A DNA stretch of 64,000 nucleotides from UBA5704 sp036380715 (GTDB lineage: Bacteria; Acidobacteriota; Thermoanaerobaculia; Multivoradales; UBA5704), in the NCBI GenBank assembly GCA_036380715.1, contig DASVEF010000317.1, positions 5,639-69,638 on the forward strand, read 5' to 3'. This document shows positions 9,101 to 16,511 of this stretch, one piece after another. Below the pieces are notes generated by a model. The model was not told where the DNA came from. It did not search any database and worked only from the letters and a program-made list of their open reading frames with translations. Each line of letters opens with the position of its first letter. Position 1 is the stretch's first letter. Position numbers and translations under genes: made by a program.

Positions 9101-10503
9101 CGGCGCCGGGCAGCCTCGCGGCCCAGGCGCTCTCGGGGACCGAGATTCAGCTCACCTGGCAGGACAACTCCGGCAATGAGGACAGCTTCCGCGTCGAGCA
9201 GTCGATCAACGGGATCTTCCAGGAGATCCGGTCCCTGCCCGCCGGCTCCACCTCCACCCGGGTGACCGGCCTGACCGCGGACACGACCTACACCTTCCGC
9301 GTCCGCGCGGCCAACACCGCGGGCTTCTCCAGCTACAGCAACGTGGCCAGCGACACCACTCCCGCGCCGCTGCCCACACCCCCGGCGGCGCCGGGCAGCC
9401 TCGTGGCCCAGGCGCTCTCGGGGACCGAGATCCAGCTCACCTGGCAGGACAACTCCGGCAACGAGGACAGCTTCCGCGTCGAGCAATCGATCAACGGGGT
9501 CTTCCAGGAGATCCGGTCCCTGCCCGCCGGCTCCATCTCCACCCAGGTGACCGGCCTGACCGCGGACACGACCTACACCTTCCGCGTCCGCGCGGCCAAC
9601 ACCGCGGGCTTCTCCGGCTACAGCAACGTGGCCAGCGACACCACTCCGGCCTCGCCGGCTCCCACCGTTCCGGCGGCGCCGAGCAACCTCGTGGCGCAGG
9701 TGATCTCGAGCACCGAGATCCGTCTCACCTGGGCGGACAACTCGGCCAACGAAGACAACTTCCGCGTCGAGCAGCTCATCAGCGGGACCTTCACCCAGAT
9801 CCAGATCCCTGCCGCCAATGTGACCACCACCCGGGTCGGCGGCCTGAAAGCGAACACCACCTACACGTTCCGGGTACGGGCGAAGAACGCCGCCGGCTAC
9901 TCGGGCTATAGCAACAACGCCTCCGTCACCACGCCCAAGAAGAACCCGAACGCGCCGGGCTCCCTGCGGGCGGTGGCCGTCTCCGCGACCATCGTCGCCC
10001 TGACGTGGGTGGACAATTCGACGAACGAGACCGAGCTCCGCATTGAGAAGCAGGTCAACGGCGTCTACCGGGAGATCCGCAGGCTGGGGGCCAACCAGAC
10101 CAGCGCCCGTATCGCGGGCCTCGCTCCAGGCACGACCTACTCGTTCCGCGTGCGGGCGGGCAATGCTGAAGCCCTTTCGGCCTACAGCAACGTCGCCCGG
10201 ACGACCACGCGCGGCAGAGCTCCGTCGACGGCGGTCGACGCGCCCAGCCGGCTGACCGGCCGCTGGACCGGCGGCGGCAACGTCCTGCTCCAGTGGCAGG
10301 ACAACTCCGACAACGAGACGAAGTTCCACATCTACCGGATGGTCAACGGCGTCTATCAGGAGGTCCTGACCGTGAGAGCGAACCAGACCAGCGTCCGTGT
10401 CACAGGCCTCCGGACGCGCGCTTCTTACAATTTCCGGGTCCGGGCGAGCCGCCATTCTACCTACTCCGACTACAGCAGAGGAACGAACATCAATACCTTC
10501 TGA
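6133..10503 (+). CDS. Secreted YetA/exo-rhamnogalacturonan-lyase-like protein with six FN3 domains
   Basis: About 1456 residues. A signal peptide ends near SALA-AYG (residues 1-32). The next ~850 residues start with a beta-rich domain (VPVPSQLRLTVRE, GVPIPR) and continue into a helical catalytic-like region with FNSSHAYFDNLYLYYWLTGD, resembling the PcRGLX/YetA family of exo-acting rhamnogalacturonan lyases. I cannot name catalytic residues. From about residue 895 there are six fibronectin type III domains, preceded by a proline-rich linker. Such FN3 tails usually act as spacers or binders in secreted polysaccharide enzymes. The ATG at 6133 follows a GTG at 6127; no clear ribosome binding site is seen. 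A strong terminator follows. Confidence 0.65.
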   Translation: MSTSVLVRRPLVSVFLLIAFFAGLFKSDSALAAYGVPVPSQLRLTVRETAGIARSGEVVRSGVPIPRSLDLRSTAPLAVVDASGTPVPADFQVTARWNAGLDNTSAPIQWLLVSFPATVSANASATYRIVTDGSIANPAPARPLRLTRNGDAITVETGAAIFRFGASSGALFDEVLLDDGTRLINGGSLTLQSNGASAGHPTTRKIWIEHEGPLFTAVVIKGAYDMPPVGNGGIGSIRRYEFRAGSSTAIVRHAVAWEGILGCQGCTKTTAGTPNGVKLDQVRDALTVELGGAAAVTAVGDFDSPAVTGGGPASVRQLLRASRTAPLRFEAQTAGGSTSGDHADGGVLAASGPRGAVAIALRQMHRYEPQALHLLPDGSLAVDVAGDQVWLAHHQGLFGTLAVSALPSGPSRADLDRRVWAPLNRPLRAWADSDWFAASGAVDEIPVGPLPASLASYDTLIPSVLNRTIQQNDLLGLSGLTTFGVYPRYWGKDGAPGEIECSATNDPTPNETWDNKFWCTTWTDYHNAAATVPIWAMRSGEVEWLDELAVPAALRTLHTQIMQCSPTEKWFYCGQAPAGYGGYRLDFNSSHAYFDNLYLYYWLTGDSTVIEILRRGGETMRRHMCDTRGPKPVIEPVTGPGGPRCGPDHISTGAKFYDRVAAQWLSALRFLGLASPDGTFLEDFSDGLARAATQNYVEVHKPGESTAYGFLGERAVVPGTYLTGHLWQYGLLDSNVMFRLQLDTGDAPIGNPALPPSRIMAAVTRMLNDIEPTVDGDGSITGSWPQYLQYSYLDARIGGVLSTVAPAPNDRSLYTPEKACFTALFLRSGEQTNDASLLARGEALVQQTLTAATNDRVPLGKLHGQYLSRLHAAIARLTNTGGTPPPPPPPPTAPAAPSSLVAQALSQGEIQLTWADNSDNEESFRVEQSVNGSFQEIRSLPAGSASTRMTGLTAGATYTFRVRAANTAGFSGYSNTASDTTPAPLPTPPAAPGSLAAQALSGTEIQLTWQDNSGNEDSFRVEQSINGIFQEIRSLPAGSTSTRVTGLTADTTYTFRVRAANTAGFSSYSNVASDTTPAPLPTPPAAPGSLVAQALSGTEIQLTWQDNSGNEDSFRVEQSINGVFQEIRSLPAGSISTQVTGLTADTTYTFRVRAANTAGFSGYSNVASDTTPASPAPTVPAAPSNLVAQVISSTEIRLTWADNSANEDNFRVEQLISGTFTQIQIPAANVTTTRVGGLKANTTYTFRVRAKNAAGYSGYSNNASVTTPKKNPNAPGSLRAVAVSATIVALTWVDNSTNETELRIEKQVNGVYREIRRLGANQTSARIAGLAPGTTYSFRVRAGNAEALSAYSNVARTTTRGRAPSTAVDAPSRLTGRWTGGGNVLLQWQDNSDNETKFHIYRMVNGVYQEVLTVRANQTSVRVTGLRTRASYNFRVRASRHSTYSDYSRGTNINTF
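8815..10500 (+). repeat. Six tandem fibronectin-III-coding repeats
   Basis: Six units of about 260-285 bp begin near 8815, 9103, 9385, 9670, 9952 and 10240. Each encodes a strand pair ending YTFRVRAxNxAGxSxYSN. Units 2 and 3 are almost identical at DNA level, including silent sites, which indicates recent duplication or gene conversion. Units 4-6 are more diverged. Confidence 0.85.
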
Positions 10504-10527
10504 CCGCTCTCCCTTGGGTCAGAAGGC

Positions 10528-10560
10528 GCGGCCGGCCTCCGAGCCGGCCGCTTTTTTTTT
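10528..10560 (+). terminator. Strong rho-independent terminator
   Basis: GCGGCCGGC (10528-10536) pairs perfectly with GCCGGCCGC (10543-10551) across a 6-nt loop and is followed by nine T residues. It ends the transcript of the FN3 protein gene, 25 bp after its stop. Confidence 0.93.
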
Positions 10561-10662
10561 ACTCGGTGGTGTCAAGGCAGGCGTCTTGCATCTCTGAAGC
10601 CACGATCTGGGCAAAGTCTTGGGGGTATCGCTGTACGGCGCCCACGTCGAGGGAGGAAAGGG

Positions 10663-11763
10663 ATGATAGAGACTGAGGAAGGAGGCGCGCCACGGGGCGC
10701 GGAGGGGACGATCCTGGTCTTCGGCCTGCCCCGATCGGGAACCTCCTGGCTGGGCAAGGTCTTCGACAGTCATCCCGAGACCCTGTACCTGCACGAGCCG
10801 GACAAGGACATCTGGCAGGCCGGTGTGCCAGCAGTCTTACCCGCCGAATGGGTCGAGGAGAGGCGGGAGGCGATCGAGGCCTTCCTCCAGCAGGTCCTGG
10901 CCAACCGCTCTCTGGGGGTCACCGGCAAGCTCCCCCAGTTCCCGAAGAGCTACCGGTCCGCCGGCCGGCGCCTGCTGCGGTCGGCCTTCTTCGCGGCCAA
11001 GGCCCTGCCGCTGGGCCTGGAACGGGCCATCCGGGTGCCCGACCTCGTCGGCCGGCGACATCCTGTGCCCCGGCTGGTGTGGAAATCCATCAACTCGGTC
11101 GGGCGGCTCGGTGCCATCCTCCGCGTGCTCGCGGGGTCGCGGGCGGTCCTGATCGTGCGCCACCCCTGCGGTGAGATCGCTTCGATCCTGCGTGGCCACG
11201 CGGCCGGCAAGATCACGGACATCCATCCGAGCGAGCAGTACCGGGTCTTCGAGGAGCTCGTCGGCACCGCGTCGGGGCACGCCTACGGCCTCACGGTCGA
11301 GGACCTCCGCGCCATGCACCCCTTCGAGCGCCTGGCCTGGCGCTGGGTGCTGTTCCTCGAGCAGGCCATGGCCGACACGGAGGGGCTCGCGAGCTGCCGC
11401 TGGCTGCGCTACGAGGACCTCTGCGAGCAGCCGCTCGAGCGGACGCGCGAGCTGTTCGGCTTCGCCGGGCTCGGCTGGCACTCCCAGACCGAGGAGTTCC
11501 TCCGGGAGAGCACGGACGGCGAGAGCGACCACTACTTTGCGGTGAAGAAAGATCCTCGCCGTTCGGTCAGCAAGTGGCGGTCCGAGCTGTCGGAGCGCGA
11601 CGCCCAGCGCATCCTGGACGTCGTCGCCCGGAGCCCGATCGGGCGCCTCTACCTCGACGAAGAGACCGCGAGTCGTGCTCAGCCAGCCTCCGATGACACC
11701 CGCCGCTCCGGCAAAGGGCTGTCCTCCCCGCGCCTCGCGCCTTCTCTCAGCCCGCCGGTGTAG
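10663..11763 (+). CDS. Sulfotransferase family protein
   Basis: 366 residues. The N-terminal FGLPRSGTSWLGK (about residues 21-33) is the 5'-phosphosulfate-binding loop of PAPS-dependent sulfotransferases, and LIVRHPCGEIASI (about 163-175) matches the 3'-phosphate-binding segment. It would move sulfate from PAPS to a hydroxyl of a carbohydrate or other small acceptor in the cytoplasm; the acceptor cannot be read from sequence. The ATG has a GAGGAAAGG ribosome binding site. The last 30 residues are Ser/Pro-rich and probably disordered. It lies 38 bp upstream of the GH-like lipoprotein gene and is likely co-transcribed with it. Confidence 0.85.
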   Translation: MIETEEGGAPRGAEGTILVFGLPRSGTSWLGKVFDSHPETLYLHEPDKDIWQAGVPAVLPAEWVEERREAIEAFLQQVLANRSLGVTGKLPQFPKSYRSAGRRLLRSAFFAAKALPLGLERAIRVPDLVGRRHPVPRLVWKSINSVGRLGAILRVLAGSRAVLIVRHPCGEIASILRGHAAGKITDIHPSEQYRVFEELVGTASGHAYGLTVEDLRAMHPFERLAWRWVLFLEQAMADTEGLASCRWLRYEDLCEQPLERTRELFGFAGLGWHSQTEEFLRESTDGESDHYFAVKKDPRRSVSKWRSELSERDAQRILDVVARSPIGRLYLDEETASRAQPASDDTRRSGKGLSSPRLAPSLSPPV

Positions 11764-11801
11764 CCCCTTCCCCGGCACGCCTCTCGCAAACGTCTCCGGG
11801 C

Positions 11802-13973
11802 ATGCACCGCCGGCTATACGCCATCGGCTGCCTGGCCCTGATCCTGGGGTGCTCCCCTTCCGAGGACCGGCCTTCGCGCGGACCTTCGGACGCGGCGTAC
11901 TTCGACTACGTCCGCCAGGCTCCTGAATTCCGGCGCGTCCGGCAGGACCCCGCCCTGGCCGTCGGCCGCTGGGATACCTGGCTCTACATGCCTTGGCGCT
12001 ATCGCTGGAAGATCGGCACCGGCGAAGAGGGGGGACGGTTCTCCCAGCTCTACGGGATCAACGGCGGCGTGGCCGATCACGGGCGCGGCCCGCTCGACTG
12101 GTTCGCGCACTGGAACCTCCGCTTCTACAACGACCACACCGCCGGCAAGGGGGTGCTCTTCCTGCAGCCCCACCGCCGGTTCGACAAAATGATGCGCGAT
12201 CCGGGCGCGGTCCGGCCGTGGCCCGTCGGCGACTACATGCTCGGAGACCTCCGCGACACCATCCGCCGCAACATCCGGTCGGTCCGCGACAGCCCGTTGC
12301 GCGTGGCGTATTCGTTCGACGACGAAATCTCCACCGGCTCCCTGGTGCGGCCGATTGCCTGGAGGATCAACGACGACAAAGCCGCGTACGAGCGCTGGCT
12401 CCGTTCCTACTACGGCCAGGGCGCTCCGAAGCCGAGCTACGTCACGCCGGACCAGACCCGCAAGGAGCTGCGGGAGCGCCTGCGCGAGATCGACCTCTCG
12501 CCCTTCCTCGACCGCATGACCTACAACGACTCGGTGTGGGCGAACCTGCTCGGCGAGCTGGTCGCGATCTGCAACCAGGAAGACCCGGCCACGCCCTGCG
12601 GCTTCGTGGGCGGCCAGGGGCCGAGCCTCTGGGGCGGCTACGACTGGGCCAAGCTCTCCAAGAAGGTCCAGTTCGTGGAGGCCTACGACATGGGCTCCGC
12701 GCCGGAGATCGTCCGCTCGTTCAACCCGGCCATTCCCCGGGTGACCACCCATCACCACAACGACGACCTGGGAGCCGGCAACGACAAGTGGATCGCCTGG
12801 CACTACTTCGCGCACGGCCACCGCGGCATGGTCGGCTGGGTCCAGGGCTGGTTCGAGCCGGACGGCCGGCCTCTCCCCTGGCTGACCCCGTTCGGCCACA
12901 CCCTGCGCGAGCTCGGCGGCGTCCAGGGACCCAAGCTGGTCGGAGCGCACTGGATCCACGACGGCGTGGCCCTCTACTACTCCCACCCATCAATCCAGGT
13001 CTCCTGGATGCTCGACGCCGAGCCCCACGGCCGCACCTGGGTGAACCGCAACGACGACTACACGCTCGGCACCTCCCATCTCGTGCGGAAGGCGTGGGAA
13101 TTCCTGCTGAACGACGCCGGGCTCCAATACAACTTCCTATCCTACGACGGAGTCGTCCTGCGCGGCGTACCGGCCGAGTACAAGGTGCTGATCCTGCCGG
13201 CCTGCTACGCCCTCTCCTCGATCGAGGCGCGGCGCATCGCAGACTTCGCGGACCGGGGCGGCACGGTGATCGCCGACTTCGCCTGCGGCCTCTTCGACCC
13301 GCACGGCCGCGGGCGGCGGCGCGGAGCCCTCGACGACCTCTTCGGCGTGCGCCACGACGGCCGCGAGACCCGCAAGGACTTCTTCGGCGGCGAGCTGTGG
13401 GTGGAAACCGATCAGGACGCCGGCTACGACTACGAGAGATTCCGCGAGCTGTTCGCGACGACCCGTCCGCGCGTGCACAACGGCTTCGCCATCGCCGAAC
13501 GCAAGCTGCCGGTCGGCGCCTCTCGCCAGCAGGGGAAAGGCCGGGCCGTCTACCTGAACCTCTCGCCGCAGCGCTACCTGATGCACCGCGAGGAGGGGAC
13601 GGCCACGGACGGCCACCGCCGGACCTTCCTCGATCCGGTCCGCGCCGGCGGAGCCGTCCCCTGGATCCGGGCGAAACCCGTCGGGCCCGCGCGCATCCCG
13701 CCGCTGGAAGTCACCTACTGGTCCAAGGGCGGCAGGACGTTGGTCTTCGTGCTCCAGAACGTGCCGATCCGCGTGGGCCTGAGCGGCGAGAACGGAAGCG
13801 TGGGATTGGTAAAAACGCGGCTCCCGGTCGAGATCCGCCTCGCCGCGCCGGTGACCGGAGCCATCGACGAGCGCACCGGCCGTCCGCTCCCCGACGGCGA
13901 CTGCTTCGTCCTCGACATGGACACCACCGAAGCGCTCTTCTTCAGCTTTGTGGGAGCGCCGCCGCGGCCATAG
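11802..13973 (+). CDS. GH42-like (beta-galactosidase-type) lipoprotein
   Basis: 723 residues. The start MHRRLYAIGCLALILGC is a type II signal peptide with lipobox LILGC, so the protein should be lipid-anchored after Cys17. The middle region is a barrel-like hydrolase domain. Around residues 460-500 the stretch EYKVLILPACYALS, followed by GGTVIADFACGLFD, matches the trimerisation (class I amidotransferase-like) domain of GH42 beta-galactosidases. The C-terminal 150 residues are beta-rich. No catalytic Glu pair was assigned with confidence; YSFDDEIS near residue 170 is a candidate. It is probably an exported glycoside hydrolase working with the upstream lyase-like protein. Confidence 0.6.
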   Translation: MHRRLYAIGCLALILGCSPSEDRPSRGPSDAAYFDYVRQAPEFRRVRQDPALAVGRWDTWLYMPWRYRWKIGTGEEGGRFSQLYGINGGVADHGRGPLDWFAHWNLRFYNDHTAGKGVLFLQPHRRFDKMMRDPGAVRPWPVGDYMLGDLRDTIRRNIRSVRDSPLRVAYSFDDEISTGSLVRPIAWRINDDKAAYERWLRSYYGQGAPKPSYVTPDQTRKELRERLREIDLSPFLDRMTYNDSVWANLLGELVAICNQEDPATPCGFVGGQGPSLWGGYDWAKLSKKVQFVEAYDMGSAPEIVRSFNPAIPRVTTHHHNDDLGAGNDKWIAWHYFAHGHRGMVGWVQGWFEPDGRPLPWLTPFGHTLRELGGVQGPKLVGAHWIHDGVALYYSHPSIQVSWMLDAEPHGRTWVNRNDDYTLGTSHLVRKAWEFLLNDAGLQYNFLSYDGVVLRGVPAEYKVLILPACYALSSIEARRIADFADRGGTVIADFACGLFDPHGRGRRRGALDDLFGVRHDGRETRKDFFGGELWVETDQDAGYDYERFRELFATTRPRVHNGFAIAERKLPVGASRQQGKGRAVYLNLSPQRYLMHREEGTATDGHRRTFLDPVRAGGAVPWIRAKPVGPARIPPLEVTYWSKGGRTLVFVLQNVPIRVGLSGENGSVGLVKTRLPVEIRLAAPVTGAIDERTGRPLPDGDCFVLDMDTTEALFFSFVGAPPRP

Positions 13974-14002
13974 CGTCTCCTCGCCTGTCACGAACGCGCC
14001 GG

Positions 14003-14395
14003 CTACGTCAGCGGAGCCGCGAACCACCAGCGATGACCTTCGGGGTCCCGCGCTCCGTACTCGCGCTGGCCATAGGGCATGTCCTGCGGCTCGCTATCGA
14101 TATGAGCGCCGGCGGCCCGGGCGCGCTGGTAGTGCGCGTCGACATCGTCGACGAAGACGACGAGGCCGGAGCCCGCCACGCCGGGCGTGTGCGGGGAACC
14201 GAGGCCGTGCTCCTCCGTGACGCGGTGCATCCAAATCGCGTTGGCGCCTGCACGGACCTCCGCATGGATCGCCTGGCCCTCGGCATTGCGCTCGACGCCG
14301 CCGGACTCGAAGCCGAAGGCCGCCACGAGAAAATCGTGAGCCGCAGGGATGTCCTCATAGACGAGGAGAGGAATGACCCGCTCGAATGTGGACAT
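14003..14395 (-). CDS. VOC-family (glyoxalase/bleomycin-resistance-like) protein
   Basis: 130 residues with the paired beta-alpha-beta-beta-beta modules of the vicinal oxygen chelate fold. It starts VIPLLVYEDIPAAHDFLVAAFGF and ends in the typical ARDPEGHRWWFA strand. Metal-binding-type positions are His in HAEVRAG and Glu/His near the C-terminus. The substrate is unknown; single-domain members often detoxify or bind small molecules. The start lies 2 bp after the stop of the DinB-like gene, so the two form one transcript. Confidence 0.85.
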   Translation of the reverse strand: MSTFERVIPLLVYEDIPAAHDFLVAAFGFESGGVERNAEGQAIHAEVRAGANAIWMHRVTEEHGLGSPHTPGVAGSGLVVFVDDVDAHYQRARAAGAHIDSEPQDMPYGQREYGARDPEGHRWWFAAPLT

Positions 14396-14397
14396 GG

Positions 14398-14913
14398 CTA
14401 CCCCGCCTTCCCGGCCATCTTCGCCGCGGTCTGCTGCGTCATGGCCGGCACGAGCCCCAGCGACCGGGCATACACAGTGACCTGTCCGCGGTGGTACATC
14501 TCGTGGGCGATGGCGAACCAGAGGCCTTTCAGGCGGCTCTGGTCTCCTCCCTGGGTCTTCATGGTCTGGGTGGCGAGGGTGTCGCCGGCTTCGCGCAGGC
14601 GCCGGGCTTCTTTCTCGCCTGTGGTGCGGAGCAGGTCGAGGATCTCCGCTTTGGAGTGCGCCTTGGGATAGCCGGCCATGTGCTGCGCCCGCTCCTGTTC
14701 GTTCATGACGCGCATGAAGGAGCCGTCGGGGCGCAGGATCTCGCCCACGAAGGCGACCCAGAATTCTGCAATGTGGGAGGCCACTTCGCGCAGCGTGCGC
14801 GCTTCCGGATCGGGACGGTAGTCCCAGTGCTCTTCAGGGATGTTCTCCAGCTCCGCGATCGTGCCCGCCCGGAACACCTTCCAGGTGCCGATGGCTTCTT
14901 CGACGAGGCTCAT
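14398..14913 (-). CDS. DinB-family four-helix protein
   Basis: 171 residues of the DinB/YfiT-like metal-binding four-helix-bundle family. The family histidines are visible in LREVASHIAEFW (His near residue 47) and in IAHEMYHRGQVTVYAR (two His near residues 138-142), the usual three-His site. Some members are thiol (bacillithiol or mycothiol) transferases, but the specific reaction is not evident. The ATG has a GGAGATTTCCC leader containing a ribosome binding site. It is the first gene of a two-gene operon with the VOC protein. Confidence 0.85.
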   Translation of the reverse strand: MSLVEEAIGTWKVFRAGTIAELENIPEEHWDYRPDPEARTLREVASHIAEFWVAFVGEILRPDGSFMRVMNEQERAQHMAGYPKAHSKAEILDLLRTTGEKEARRLREAGDTLATQTMKTQGGDQSRLKGLWFAIAHEMYHRGQVTVYARSLGLVPAMTQQTAAKMAGKAG

Positions 14914-15018
14914 GGGAAATCTCCTTGTGAAAAGGAGGCATGATGCCGCCTCAGTTACGCCGGACCAATCCTATGGCGGGAGCTCCCGGGAGTCAAGCAA
15001 AGCAGAAGCCGTGCGATA

Positions 15019-15513
15019 TCAGGGCTGAAGGAGCAGCGAGACGTGGAGCGGCCAGGGGTAGGTCCCCGGCTTCGCGTCCGGCTGCAGCTCGAACCGGTAC
15101 CAGAGCTCCAGGACGCTGCGGCTCGCCCCCGGCCAGCGCCGGTGGAGCCAGCCGCCGGGACGGCTCACTTGAGCTTCGATGGGCAGCCCCCGGATCAGGA
15201 TCAGTTTCAGCCACGACGCCTCTTCGGCGACCTCGAACCTCAGGAAGCACCCGGACCGGGAGTTGCTGAAGATCCACAGGCGCGAGCTGACCGGGATGTC
15301 GGCCCAGCCGCGGCGGACATCCTCCGGAGTCAGCGTGACCTCCTTTGGCTCGTCGCTCCGCTCCAGGTCCGCATGGACCGGTACCATCGCCTGGACCGTG
15401 GAGGTGTCAGGCAGGACGTGCCTTATACCCCAACCGGTCCGCCGAAAAAAAGGCGGGGTGGCGACTCGGCCTGGACGACAACGCAAGCCGCCACCCTTGG
15501 AAGAGACATTCAT
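15019..15513 (-). CDS. Hypothetical protein beside the pilus-like operon
   Basis: Up to 164 residues with no recognised domain. The first 40 residues are Arg/Pro-rich and unlike the rest, so the real start may be the ATG at 15387 or a nearby GTG. The C-terminal part ends in alternating strands (LELWYRFELQPDAKPGTYPW and then a final hydrophobic strand), a beta-sandwich-like ending with an xGTY turn common in secreted fimbrial or WxL-like proteins. No signal peptide is visible. It lies 12 bp downstream of the next minus-strand gene and is likely co-transcribed with it, divergent from the pilus operon. Confidence 0.5.
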   Translation of the reverse strand: MNVSSKGGGLRCRPGRVATPPFFRRTGWGIRHVLPDTSTVQAMVPVHADLERSDEPKEVTLTPEDVRRGWADIPVSSRLWIFSNSRSGCFLRFEVAEEASWLKLILIRGLPIEAQVSRPGGWLHRRWPGASRSVLELWYRFELQPDAKPGTYPWPLHVSLLLQP

Positions 15514-15525
15514 CGACGGCCAGCC

Positions 15526-16029
15526 TCAGACGCAGACCCGCTCCACCGCGTCGCGGTTGACGTAGCAGGTCGCCCCTGGAATCAGAAAGAGGAGGAAGCG
15601 CTCGCCTGGCGCGTTCAGCATGTCGGACACGCGGGCGCGGCTCGACGGCATCAGCGAAAGGAATTCGCCGATCAGCTCATCGCCGTTGCGCAGCAGGAGC
15701 CTGGCCGCATGCCGCGTCGCCCCGACCTGCTCGCGGTATTCGACTTCCGGCAGCGTCCCAGAGACCTGGATGTAGGAGATCCAGGCCAGGTTGACGAGCT
15801 GCACCTGCTGCTCCACCTTGCATGCGAGGAACACGGTATCCGGATCGTTCAGCCGTTCGCCCAGGCTCTCGCGCCCCGATCCATAGGAACCTGTCAGCCG
15901 GAGATAGAAGCTGGCTGCGAAAGAATCCCCGTTCGACAGGAACACGTGCGTCATCAGGCCCGCCACTCCCACTCGGTACGGCTCATTGTGCTGGGGGCGC
16001 GCAGCTCCATTTTCTTTCAAAAGGTTCAT
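15526..16029 (-). CDS. Hypothetical protein divergent from the pilus-like operon
   Basis: 167 residues with no family I recognise. The ATG at 16029 is fixed by an AAGGAGGGG ribosome binding site 7 nt upstream; the longer open frame is not needed. The protein is a soluble alpha/beta-looking chain with MLNAPGERFLLFLIPG and CYVNRDAVERVCV at the end, whose strand pattern recalls small beta-barrel (Sm- or PilZ-like) domains, but this is only a resemblance. It shares a 480-bp intergenic region with the divergent pilin-like gene, so shared regulation is possible. Confidence 0.6.
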   Translation of the reverse strand: MNLLKENGAARPQHNEPYRVGVAGLMTHVFLSNGDSFAASFYLRLTGSYGSGRESLGERLNDPDTVFLACKVEQQVQLVNLAWISYIQVSGTLPEVEYREQVGATRHAARLLLRNGDELIGEFLSLMPSSRARVSDMLNAPGERFLLFLIPGATCYVNRDAVERVCV

Positions 16030-16202
16030 CGGTGACCCCTCCTTGCGATTGCGTTTGCCGCAACGATGTGCAAGGGGAATACCAACCAGGGAGATCCCTG
16101 AAAACCCTTGCTTTTCGAAGAGAGTCTGCCCTTCTGACATCCCGGATCTGGACGAGGTGTCCGGCTACCGGACGACGGCGGGGCTGGCAGGGCCTGTGTC
16201 GG

Positions 16203-16228
16203 GAATCTGGACGCGGGCGTCCAGATTC
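16203..16228. repeat. Perfect 12-bp inverted repeat of the GTCCAG type
   Basis: GAATCTGGACGC (16203-16214) and GCGTCCAGATTC (16217-16228) are exact reverse complements with a 2-nt loop. Two more CGTCC/GGACG copies lie just upstream (16146-16172). Related GTCCAG-containing hairpins occur at 30648-30683 and 31790-31820, so this looks like a member of a small intergenic repeat family. Confidence 0.6.
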
Positions 16229-16322
16229 TGAACACCGGCCGTCGGCGCAGGCGGCAGCAACTCCGAGACGCAATCCTTTGAATCCACGGTGATTTCCGCC
16301 TTCGAAATCCTGCCGAAGCAGG

Positions 16323-16338
16323 TGGCACAGGTCGTGCT
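16323..16338 (+). promoter_or_regulatory. Possible sigma-54 promoter of the pilus-like operon
   Basis: TGGCAC-N5-GTGC matches the -24/-12 sigma-54 pattern TGGCAC-N5-TTGC except for the first T of the -12 box. Transcription would begin near 16350 and give a leader of about 160 nt containing the large hairpin at 16415-16452. Confidence 0.4.
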
Positions 16339-16414
16339 CTCCCCGATGGCGCATCACAATCACGAGAACGGAGGTGCTATCGCACAAAGCTTGAGCAGAA
16401 CAGAAGCAGTGTGT

Positions 16415-16452
16415 GGGCCTCCCGGGTTGTGCTCACAGGGCCCGGGAGGCCC
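16415..16452 (+). promoter_or_regulatory. Large leader hairpin upstream of the pilin-like gene
   Basis: GGGCCTCCCGGG (16415-16426) pairs perfectly with CCCGGGAGGCCC (16441-16452) around a 14-nt loop, 60 bp before the pilin-like start codon. There is no T tract after it, so it may be an mRNA-stabilising 5' structure or an attenuator instead of a simple terminator. Confidence 0.55.
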
Positions 16453-16511
16453 GCTGTAGAGAAACGACGACTCCCCGCAAACGGTCATAAACATTATTGG
16501 AGATTCACATC

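Noticed and set aside
6721..10455. A 1244-residue open frame on the minus strand
   Set aside because: It is the antisense shadow of the FN3 protein gene, caused by high G+C and repeat structure. It lacks a ribosome binding site, is full of Arg/Gly/Val low-complexity sequence and shows no family motif.
10590..10660. A sigma-54-like promoter before the sulfotransferase (TGGGCA...TTGGG)
   Set aside because: The -12 GC is missing and the -24 box is shifted; not convincing.
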